The notes under the pieces: model-generated
What the model was told of the DNA's origin: nothing
Database searches by the model: none
What the model saw: the letters and a program-made list of their open reading frames with translations, nothing else
Shown here: one piece after another, positions 1 to 5,390 of the stretch
Position numbering within the stretch: position 1 is the first letter of the stretch
Layout: each line of letters starts with the position of its first letter
Made by a program: the position numbers and the translations under genes
NCBI GenBank assembly: GCA_017437205.1
Contig: JAFSBP010000200.1
Location: 1-6,135 of the forward strand
Length of the DNA stretch: 6,135 nt
Reading direction: 5' to 3'
DNA from: Lachnospiraceae bacterium
Lineage (GTDB): Bacteria > Bacillota > Clostridia > Lachnospirales > Lachnospiraceae

Positions 1-224
1 AGACAGCTGTCCTCGCAGGGCTGATCCAGCAGACCGGTGTTCTCCTCGCGGATATGTTCTTCTTTAGCGGAAAGGTGCACATAAAGCGCGTTCTCGTCAT
101 AGCAGATCTGTGCGGCAGCAGAGATGCCTACCTCCGGTGCCCACAACAGGTGGTCAATCGCTGCGACCGGGAGCTGAGCCCAGTCGAGATGTTCGGGTTT
201 TTTTGAAATTACATGAGTTCTCAT
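1..224 (-). CDS. Carbohydrate-binding family 9-like protein, N-terminal part (cut by left edge)
   Basis: Only the first 74 codons are in the window, read leftwards from ATG at 224-222. The start follows GGAGA in the end of the ROK gene, and the two genes overlap as ATGA, so they are very likely translationally coupled. Visible sequence includes MRTHVISKKP at the N-terminus, LLWAP at 26-30, ICYDENALYVHLSAKE at 40-55 and QPCEDSC at 68-74. The pattern of an aligned Trp, a 'Y-D-x-x-x-L-Y-V' strand and 'EDSC' is what I associate with CBM9-like domains that bind sugar ends. There is no signal peptide or membrane segment in the visible part, so the protein appears cytoplasmic, which is odd for a carbohydrate-binding module. 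It may bind the pathway's sugar or be an uncharacterised enzyme. The family call rests on pattern memory of a fragment, so it is moderate. Confidence 0.65.
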   Translation of the reverse strand, partial: MRTHVISKKPEHLDWAQLPVAAIDHLLWAPEVGISAAAQICYDENALYVHLSAKEEHIREENTGLLDQPCEDSC

Positions 225-1468
225 TGTTCGTCTCCATTTCTTTGTAATTGATAGATCCATTTAAAATCATCGCTTCGCAGATAAGAGTTGCAAATCTCTG
301 CGACGGCGCCCAATGGCAGGATGGTGGCCAGAGATTCTGAGATGCGGATCTCAAAATCGCCGGCAACGGAAAGTACATTTTCGCGGATGGCAGTTTCCAG
401 TTGATTGAGGAAGTAATCTCCAAGCTGCAGCATAAATCCATTCAGAACGATCAGCTCGGGGTTCAGCAGATTAATTGCATTGGCAATCACTACGCCAAGG
501 CGGGTGGAGACCTCTTTCACATAGTACATACACATGCGGTCATTTTCGTCCAGCGCCTTTCGGATGGCGGAGACAGTGATATGACCGTTCTCGTCCAGGT
601 GGGAGGTCAGTGAGGAAAAGATGCCGCGGCCAAGTGCAGCCTCCAGCTCGGAAACCAATGCCGGGTAGGAGGTGCTGTTCTCCGCGCAGCCGGGTTTTCC
701 GCAGTAACACAGCTTGGGAGTGGGGGAACCGTAATCGATCACCATATGTCCCAGCTCGCCGGCAACGCCCGAAGCACCGGCCACAGCCAGTCCGTTGCAG
801 CAGATGGAGGAGCCAACGCCGTTGGAGAGTTCGATGCAGATGAAATTCTGCGCGCCCTTTGCCACACCGAAGCGCTGTTCTGCCATGACAGGCAAAGTCA
901 CGGGGCTGTAGGTTTCCACTCGAAGCCCGGTCTCAGCCTCCAGGCGGGGCTTGAGCCCAAGATGCACCCAGTCATTGAAGTGGGCGTAATTAATATGTAA
1001 TGAATGTCCGCTCTGGTAATTGGTCGGATCGTGGGTCGGTTCTCCGATTCCCACACCCAACAGCTGCTTATCTGCGAATTCTTTTGTCAGCGTTCGGACA
1101 TGTGCGGTAATCTGTTCAATCAGAAATTCCTTCGACGCATCGGGCGAGTAGGGCAGCTTGTCCTGCTTCAGAATGGTTCCGTCAAACTGTGAGAGTATAA
1201 TAATTACGAAATTGGAAGTAAATGACAGGCCGATAGCACATAAATGGGCCTTATTTATTTCGAGAAGCGTCCGTTTTCTGCCCGGACCGGCGGAATAATT
1301 GCCTGTTTCTGCAATTAACTGCTCGTCCAAAAGCTCTTTGATGATCTCGGTGACGGTGGCCGGGCGATAATCGGTAATATTGATCAATTCTGTCCGGCTG
1401 ATTGGACCTAAATGGTTAATAATGTTCAAAATAAGATGGCGTCTGTGAAAGTGACTGTTATGTGGCAT
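221..1468 (-). CDS. ROK-family transcriptional regulator (NagC/XylR-like repressor)
   Basis: A 415-residue protein, typical length for ROK repressors. The ATG at 1468 is chosen because GGAGG (1476-1480) sits 7 bases upstream. An N-terminal winged helix-turn-helix spans about residues 7-70 (LNIINHLGPISRTELIN, then GPGRKRTLLEI). The C-terminal ROK sugar-binding fold follows: GELGH at 237-241 and the zinc motif CYCGKPGCAE at 254-263, with C254, C256, C261 and H241 as expected zinc ligands. The kinase ATP loop (DxGGT) is absent at 79-86 (IGLSFTSN), and the region that carries the catalytic Asp (NDAN) in ROK kinases reads ETYSPVTLP. This is therefore a regulator, not a sugar kinase. It is divergent from the amino-sugar-type operon and most likely represses it, relieved by a sugar or sugar phosphate; the ligand cannot be read from sequence. 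The downstream gene overlaps it by ATGA. Confidence 0.92.
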   Translation of the reverse strand: MPHNSHFHRRHLILNIINHLGPISRTELINITDYRPATVTEIIKELLDEQLIAETGNYSAGPGRKRTLLEINKAHLCAIGLSFTSNFVIIILSQFDGTILKQDKLPYSPDASKEFLIEQITAHVRTLTKEFADKQLLGVGIGEPTHDPTNYQSGHSLHINYAHFNDWVHLGLKPRLEAETGLRVETYSPVTLPVMAEQRFGVAKGAQNFICIELSNGVGSSICCNGLAVAGASGVAGELGHMVIDYGSPTPKLCYCGKPGCAENSTSYPALVSELEAALGRGIFSSLTSHLDENGHITVSAIRKALDENDRMCMYYVKEVSTRLGVVIANAINLLNPELIVLNGFMLQLGDYFLNQLETAIRENVLSVAGDFEIRISESLATILPLGAVAEICNSYLRSDDFKWIYQLQRNGDEQ

Positions 1469-1475
1469 GCGGTTT

Positions 1476-1480
1476 CCTCC
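1476..1480 (-). promoter_or_regulatory. Ribosome binding site of the ROK gene (decides start)
   Basis: On the minus strand GGAGG lies 7 bases before ATG at 1468. Longer in-frame reading is possible up to a TTG at 1528, but that codon has no such site and falls in the probable -35 box, so the shorter 415-residue protein is preferred. Confidence 0.85.
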
Positions 1481-1499
1481 AATTACATCTTGCATTGTT

Positions 1500-1528
1500 A
1501 GTGTACCATTTTTTTTGCAGAGATGCAA
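1500..1528 (-). promoter_or_regulatory. Probable promoter of the ROK/CBM9-like operon
   Basis: Minus-strand TTGCAT (1523-1528), a 17-base spacer and TACACT (1500-1505), preceded by TGG, which makes an extended -10 (TGnTACACT). Transcription would start near 1493 and give a leader of about 25 bases before the ATG at 1468. Box matches are only partial (3/6 and 4/6), so the extended TG carries much of the weight. Confidence 0.5.
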
Positions 1529-1550
1529 CTAAATTATGTAGGTGAGATTA

Positions 1551-1579
1551 TTGACACGGCCATGGTTTTGTGATAATAT
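1551..1579 (+). promoter_or_regulatory. Probable promoter of the three-gene operon
   Basis: A perfect TTGACA -35 box (1551-1556) is followed either by TAATAT (1574-1579, 17-base spacer) or by GATAAT (1572-1577, 15-base spacer) with an upstream TG (1569-1570) forming an extended -10. Transcription would start at about 1585, leaving a leader of about 120 bases before the ATG at 1705. It lies back to back with the ROK promoter, so one regulator could act on both. Confidence 0.7.
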
Positions 1580-1602
1580 CGATTTATAACAAAAACGTAA
1601 AT

Positions 1603-1626
1603 AATCCGCAAAAATGGCTGCGGATT
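1603..1626 (+). repeat. Inverted repeat / leader hairpin
   Basis: AATCCGCA (1603-1610) and TGCGGATT (1619-1626) are perfect 8-base arms around an 8-base loop. In RNA the stem can extend by a U-G pair and two A-U pairs. There is no T-run after it, so it is not an intrinsic terminator. It sits just downstream of the predicted start of transcription, in the leader of the operon. It could be a 5' stabilising hairpin or a protein-binding site. Confidence 0.55.
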
Positions 1627-1635
1627 GTTCAGGTG

Positions 1636-1659
1636 CTTAATTACAAATGCGTAATTAAG
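1636..1659. promoter_or_regulatory. Perfect palindrome, candidate operator of the ROK regulator
   Basis: CTTAATTAC (1636-1644) and GTAATTAAG (1651-1659) are perfect 9-base arms separated by 6 bases (AAATGC). It is AT-rich, lies in the divergent region next to a ROK gene, and has the size and symmetry of a dimeric repressor site. It is about 50 bases downstream of the predicted transcription start, so repression would be by blocking elongation unless the promoter lies elsewhere. That it is the ROK site is inference from position and symmetry. Confidence 0.6.
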
Positions 1660-1704
1660 TGAAAAGATGTTATCAATAAGGTCTGTTTGACCGGGAGGTA
1701 GAAG

Positions 1705-3045
1705 ATGAATAAGTTACAGGCAGGATTTGCGAGAGTGACGATCACTCCCATGATGGGAATCAACATTTCCGGATATTATCAGGAGCGTATCGCAGACGGT
1801 GTTTTGGATGATCTGGAGGCGAATGCGCTGGCGCTGGCCTGTGAGGACAAAAGAGCAGTGATTATCAGCTGTGACCTTTTGTATATGCCCCTTGATGTGG
1901 CTAATGTGTGCAAGAAGGATATTGCGGCAGCGACCGGTCTTCCGCAGGAGGCGATCTTCCTTCACGGAACCCATACCCACACTGGTCCCATCCTTAAGAT
2001 GGATTCGGAGAAGCCGCTGGAGCAGGAATATATTCAGCAGCTTCGTCATAAGCTGGTGGACGTGGCTACTTTTGCATTGGCTGACCTGAAGCCTGCGAAG
2101 ATGGGCTGGGCGATCGGTGAGGCACCGAATATCGCGTTTATCCGCCGTTTCCGCATGAAGGACGGCAGTGTCCGCACGAACCCCGGTGTAAATAATCCGG
2201 AGATTCTGGAGCCCATCGGAAGCGTGGATGAGAGAGTAAATGTGGTTCGCTTTGACCGCGAGGGGGCGGACAGCATCGTATTTGTAAACTTCGGAGATCA
2301 CCCCGATACCGTAGGCGGATGTAAGATTTCCTGTGACTGGCCCGGATTCCTTCGCAGAACCGTGGAGAAGGCACTGGACAATGTGAAGTGTATCTTTGTT
2401 AACGGTGCGCAGGGCGATGTAAACCACGTAAATGTGTGGCCCACCGGTGGCTATCTGAACGATACTTTCAATGATTTCGACGATGTATCCCGCGGATACG
2501 GTCATGCTCGCTTTATGGGCCGTGTGGTGACCGGCGGTGTGCTTCAGGTATTTGATAAAGTAAAATATGTGGATGTTGAGTCCTTGAACTTCCTGCAGAG
2601 AGCGATTCAGATCCCTTCTAACATGCCCACTCCCGAGGAGATGGAGGAAGCCCGCTACATTAACGAGATGCATGCGGCCGGCAGAGATGAGGAGCTTCCC
2701 TATAAGGGAATGCTGCTGACGACGATGGTGGCAGCGGCTGCCCGCAAGATTCAGCTGGAGCATGGTCCTGAGTTCTTCGAGATGAAGCTTTCCGGTCTGG
2801 CAATCGGCGAGGTTGCACTGGTTGGTATTCCCGGAGAGCCCTTCACCGGAATCGGCCGTGGCTTGAAGGAGAGCGATGAGTTTGCACTGGTAATGCCCGC
2901 TTGCTGTACCAACGGTGCACAGGGCTACTTCCCCATGAAGGATGCCTACGACGAGGGCGGCTATGAGGCAGGAACCTCCCGATTTAAGGCAGGTGTGGCA
3001 GAACTTCTTATCGAGGAAGGCAAGGCACTGCTCAAAGACCTGTAA
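1705..3045 (+). CDS. Neutral/alkaline ceramidase-like metal hydrolase (short, cytoplasmic)
   Basis: A 446-residue protein; GGAGG lies 6 bases before the ATG. It resembles the N-terminal catalytic domain of neutral ceramidases, zinc amidases that cleave N-acyl sphingosine. Matching landmarks are AGFARVTITP at 6-15, HGTHTHTGP at 87-95, NFGDHPDTVGG at 195-205, NGAQGDVN at 233-240, VGIPGEPF at 373-380 and GYFPMKDAYDEGGYEAG at 407-423. Probable zinc ligands are H92, H199, E378 and Y415; as I recall the Pseudomonas enzyme (His97, His204, Glu411, Tyr448), the H-H spacing (107) and E-Y spacing (37) agree. The protein has no signal peptide and lacks the C-terminal domain of secreted ceramidases, which are much longer. 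The nucleophilic Ser of the NxSPN-type motif aligns with N240. It is the first gene of an operon with NagA- and NagB-like enzymes, 81 bases before the next gene. Ceramide as substrate is unlikely; an N-acylated sugar or other small amide is my inference. Confidence 0.75.
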   Translation: MNKLQAGFARVTITPMMGINISGYYQERIADGVLDDLEANALALACEDKRAVIISCDLLYMPLDVANVCKKDIAAATGLPQEAIFLHGTHTHTGPILKMDSEKPLEQEYIQQLRHKLVDVATFALADLKPAKMGWAIGEAPNIAFIRRFRMKDGSVRTNPGVNNPEILEPIGSVDERVNVVRFDREGADSIVFVNFGDHPDTVGGCKISCDWPGFLRRTVEKALDNVKCIFVNGAQGDVNHVNVWPTGGYLNDTFNDFDDVSRGYGHARFMGRVVTGGVLQVFDKVKYVDVESLNFLQRAIQIPSNMPTPEEMEEARYINEMHAAGRDEELPYKGMLLTTMVAAAARKIQLEHGPEFFEMKLSGLAIGEVALVGIPGEPFTGIGRGLKESDEFALVMPACCTNGAQGYFPMKDAYDEGGYEAGTSRFKAGVAELLIEEGKALLKDL

Positions 3046-3073
3046 TTTATAAAAGCAAATGAAACTGTTCTTC

Positions 3074-3089
3074 GGGCGCATGAGCGCCC
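3074..3089 (+). other. Intergenic hairpin between the first and second operon genes
   Basis: GGGCGC (3074-3079) and GCGCCC (3084-3089) form a perfect 6-base GC stem with an ATGA loop in the 81-base gap. No T-run follows, so it should not stop transcription. It may protect the upstream message from 3' decay or mark a processing point. The rest of the gap shows nothing else. Confidence 0.45.
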
Positions 3090-3112
3090 AGGAGATAGAC
3101 TAATCAAAGAAT

Positions 3113-3118
3113 GAGAGG
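3113..3118 (+). promoter_or_regulatory. Ribosome binding site of the NagA-like gene (decides start)
   Basis: GAGAGG ends 8 bases before ATG at 3127. An alternative in-frame GTG at 3118 overlaps this site and has no good site of its own, so ATG 3127 is preferred. Confidence 0.7.
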
Positions 3119-3126
3119 TGACAAAC

Positions 3127-4266
3127 ATGACAGCGATTATTAATGCAGAACTGGTCATGCGTGACCATCTGATCCCCGATGCGGTCCTTCTGATGGAGGA
3201 CGGAAAGATTGTGGCGTTTGGCGAGATGCGAAAGATGAGCATCCCCGAGGGCTGTGAGATTATTGATGCGGAGGGCGCATATGTAGGCCCCGGTTTTGTG
3301 GATATCCACACCCACTCCGACGGAAAAGTATTTTTCCAGGATGAGCCAGAGGTTGCGTCACAGCATCATCTGAAGCACGGAACCACGACCCTGCTTCCTG
3401 CGCTGTACTTTAGTATGGATACAGCCGGTTACGTGGCAGCCATCGCGAAGCTTCGCGAGGCGATGAAGAAGAAGGAATGTGCAAACATCGGCGGACTTTA
3501 CATGGAAGGTCCTTACCTGAATCCGAAATTTGGATGTGACAGAGAGTCTAACCCTTGGAAAGGTCCTGTGGACAAGGCAGCTTACCAGCCGGTGATTGAT
3601 GCCGCTTACGATCTGGCGAAGGTTTGGGCGTTGGCTCCCGAACGCGAGAATATCTTAGAGTTCGTGCTGGCTGTAAAAGAGAAGAACCCGAATGCGGTAT
3701 TCTCCGTAGCGCACAGTGAGGCATCCCCTCAGCAGATTGAGGAGCTGATTCCCTATGGACTGCATGTGGGCACCCACCATACCAATGCGACCGGCGACCG
3801 TCCGATGTATCCGGAGTGCCGCGGTGTCTGCGTTGACGAGGCGGTAAACTATAACCATGAGATTTACGCGGAGCTGATCTGTGACAGCCGCGGTATCCAT
3901 GTGGACCCCTATATGCTCCGTCTGGTGAGAAAGATTAAGGGCGATGACCGGATCATTTTGATCTCCGACGCGTATGCGTGTGACGGCCCGATCCCTCCCG
4001 GATACGAGGACGTATTTGATATCAACTTTGATCATGCCGGAGAGATCGCCGGCTCCAAGATGACGCTGGATATTTCCTGCCGGAACATGATGAAGCACAC
4101 CGGCGCGTCCATCGTTGATGTATTCAAATTTGCATCGTACAACCCGTCCAGAGTGACCGGTTTCTATGACCGTGGCGAGATCGCCGTGGGCAAGAGAGCC
4201 GACCTGGTAATGGTTGATGATAAAATGAAAGTAAAGAAAGTTATTCTGAAAGGAGAGTTACAATGA
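3127..4266 (+). CDS. NagA-like amidohydrolase (N-acetyl-amino-sugar-6-phosphate deacetylase family)
   Basis: A 379-residue protein, the usual length of NagA, which removes acetate from GlcNAc-6-phosphate in the cytoplasm. Family landmarks in order: PGFVDIHTH at 55-63 (metal-binding HxH, as in Bacillus-type NagA), HGTTT at 84-88, YMEGPYLNPKFG at 125-136 (metal ligand E127), AHSEA at 195-199 (H196), THHTNAT at 216-222 (H217), ICDSRGIHVD at 251-260 (H258), LISDA at 278-282 (catalytic D281), then SYNPSRVTGF at 337-346 and GEIAVGKRADLVMV at 350-363. The H196-H217 spacing of 21 equals that of E. coli NagA. All metal and catalytic positions are present, so it should be active. The loop after H217, usually HLFNAM plus a REPG-type segment, is instead HHTNATGDRPMYPE, so the substrate may not be GlcNAc-6-phosphate. 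Its stop overlaps the next start as ATGA. The superfamily is sure; the exact substrate is open. Confidence 0.85.
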   Translation: MTAIINAELVMRDHLIPDAVLLMEDGKIVAFGEMRKMSIPEGCEIIDAEGAYVGPGFVDIHTHSDGKVFFQDEPEVASQHHLKHGTTTLLPALYFSMDTAGYVAAIAKLREAMKKKECANIGGLYMEGPYLNPKFGCDRESNPWKGPVDKAAYQPVIDAAYDLAKVWALAPERENILEFVLAVKEKNPNAVFSVAHSEASPQQIEELIPYGLHVGTHHTNATGDRPMYPECRGVCVDEAVNYNHEIYAELICDSRGIHVDPYMLRLVRKIKGDDRIILISDAYACDGPIPPGYEDVFDINFDHAGEIAGSKMTLDISCRNMMKHTGASIVDVFKFASYNPSRVTGFYDRGEIAVGKRADLVMVDDKMKVKKVILKGELQ

Positions 4267-5237
4267 TGAAAGATTTTATCGTTGATCCCGCAACAAAGTT
4301 TGACTTTATGCCTCATGATTTCGTTCCTTTTAAGGACAAAGAGGTATGTGAGCGCGTACGCAAGATGAGCGGCAAGGAATTGGAGCAGCGTGAGCCCTGG
4401 TGGCATCCGGAGTTCCAGGTTAAGGTTATGATGAACCCTCATCCTGTCCTTATTGCTACTCTGTTTTCCCGCCTGAAGGAAGCTTCTGAGGCTGGAAAGA
4501 AGTTCTCTATGATCCTTGGAAACCCCGAGCCTGACACCTATATTCCGCTTGCACAGCTGATCAACTACTTCCAGGTTGACTGTTCCAAGGTTCATCTGTT
4601 TGCAGAGGATGAGTGGGCAGATCAGGATGGAAACATCGCACCTATCACCTATGAGGCAGGTTTTGCACATTCCATGATCAAGTATCTGTACTACCAGATC
4701 GATCCTAAGCTGCGTATGCCTATGGAAAACGTACATTTCCCTACCAACGCAAATATTGCTGATTACTCCAAGATTATCAATGACGTTTCAGAGGGTGGCG
4801 CTGATATCGCTTCTACTTCTCCGGGATGGGCAGGACATATGGCATTCGTTGATCCTATTCCTGAGTTCATCGGCAGCGGTGACATCGAAGAGTGGTTGAA
4901 TCAGCCGGCTCAGATTGTAAAACTGCATCCTATGACCATTATGCAGAACTCCCTGAACGGTACCTTCGGTCAGTCCGGTGATATCGCAAATGTACCTCCC
5001 TGCGCAGCAACCATTGGACCTCTGGATGTAATGCGTGCGAAAGAGCGTATTGAAGTACATGCACTTGCTACCTGCGGTACTTTCTCATCCTGGCAGAGAA
5101 TGACCTCCCGTCTGTGTACACATGGACCGATCACTCCTTATCTGCCGAGCACCATGCTCCAGACCAAGAAGACCCAGGTTTACATCAGCGAAGAGCTTGC
5201 AGCTCCTTTCGAGTGCTGGGAGAAGGTTGGATATTAA
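4263..5237 (+). CDS. NagB-like glucosamine-6-phosphate isomerase/deaminase homologue with altered active site
   Basis: A 324-residue protein, longer than typical NagB (about 240-270). AGGAGA lies 6 bases before the ATG at 4263; a second ATG follows directly. It belongs to the NagB/6-phosphogluconolactonase fold. Landmarks are MILGNPEPDTY at 83-93 (phosphate-loop position, TGSTP in NagB), HLFAEDEWAD at 111-120 (D116 matches NagB D72), GWAGHMAFVDP at 188-198 (NagB: GNDGHIAFNEP), AKERIEV at 259-265 and THGPITPYLPSTMLQ at 286-300. H192 matches H143, but A190 replaces D141 and D197 replaces E148, and the Ser/Thr of the phosphate loop are missing. Textbook deamination of glucosamine-6-phosphate is therefore doubtful; a related isomerase on another substrate is my preferred reading. 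It overlaps the NagA-like gene and ends 29 bases before a terminator stem. Its proline codons are mostly CCT, unlike the first operon gene. Confidence 0.8.
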   Translation: MMKDFIVDPATKFDFMPHDFVPFKDKEVCERVRKMSGKELEQREPWWHPEFQVKVMMNPHPVLIATLFSRLKEASEAGKKFSMILGNPEPDTYIPLAQLINYFQVDCSKVHLFAEDEWADQDGNIAPITYEAGFAHSMIKYLYYQIDPKLRMPMENVHFPTNANIADYSKIINDVSEGGADIASTSPGWAGHMAFVDPIPEFIGSGDIEEWLNQPAQIVKLHPMTIMQNSLNGTFGQSGDIANVPPCAATIGPLDVMRAKERIEVHALATCGTFSSWQRMTSRLCTHGPITPYLPSTMLQTKKTQVYISEELAAPFECWEKVGY

Positions 5238-5266
5238 TTACATACCTGTTTATAAGGGAAATCAAA

Positions 5267-5305
5267 TTGAGCGGGCTGTTAAAGCCCGCTCAACTTTTCG
5301 CTTTT
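5267..5305 (+). terminator. Intrinsic terminator of the operon
   Basis: TTGAGCGGGCT (5267-5277) and AGCCCGCTCAA (5283-5293) are perfect 11-base arms around a GTTAA loop. They are followed by CTTTTCGCTTTT, two short T-runs. It starts 29 bases after the stop codon of the NagB-like gene and separates the operon from the next gene. Confidence 0.92.
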
Positions 5306-5323
5306 GGACGAAGAAATCTGCGC

Positions 5324-5352
5324 TATACTTTTTACATTGTGTATGGTATACT
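5324..5352 (+). promoter_or_regulatory. Promoter region of the SWIM-protein gene (two possible -10 boxes)
   Basis: Two identical TATACT hexamers (5/6 match to TATAAT) lie at 5324-5329 and 5347-5352. The second has an upstream TGG and so forms an extended -10 (TGnTATACT). No convincing -35 is visible for either; TTGGAC at 5304-5309 is only 14 bases from the first. The region after the terminator must hold the promoter, since the next gene is otherwise cut off from transcription. Confidence 0.45.
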
Positions 5353-5380
5353 GAAAACACTTTGATTTTCGGCATACACA
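5338..5380 (+). repeat. Imperfect stem-loop ending at the ribosome binding site
   Basis: TGTGTATG (5338-5345) pairs with CATACACA (5373-5380), and inside it CTGAAAA (5351-5357) pairs with TTTTCGG (5366-5372) with one wobble pair. The loop is 8 bases and a 5-base bulge (5346-5350) lies on the left. The right arm ends directly before GGAGA at 5381-5385. It may be a regulator site over the second -10 box, or a 5' hairpin in a longer transcript. Confidence 0.4.
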
Positions 5381-5390
5381 GGAGAAAAAG

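Noticed and set aside
984..1007. A second GTAATTAA-type operator copy inside the ROK gene
   Set aside because: Only one half resembles the palindrome and it lies in coding sequence; the match is expected by chance in AT-rich codons.
1469..1528. N-terminal extension of the ROK protein from TTG at 1528
   Set aside because: The extra residues do not look like a ROK N-terminus, the TTG lacks a ribosome site and lies in the probable -35 box, while ATG 1468 has an ideal GGAGG.
1660..1676. A possible CcpA cre site (TGAAAAGATGTTATCA)
   Set aside because: The two halves look right but the centre lacks the CG and the spacing is 16 rather than 14 bases.
1714..3081. A 455-codon open frame on the minus strand opposite the ceramidase-like gene
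   Set aside because: Its translation is low-complexity and family-free, it lacks a ribosome site, and it lies wholly opposite a gene with clear conserved motifs; it is a codon-bias shadow.
3074..3089. Intrinsic terminator between the first and second operon genes
   Set aside because: The stem is only 6 bases and is followed by AGGAGA, not a T-run, so read-through is expected.
3118..3126. GTG start for the NagA-like gene
   Set aside because: The GTG overlaps the GAGAGG ribosome site that serves ATG 3127.
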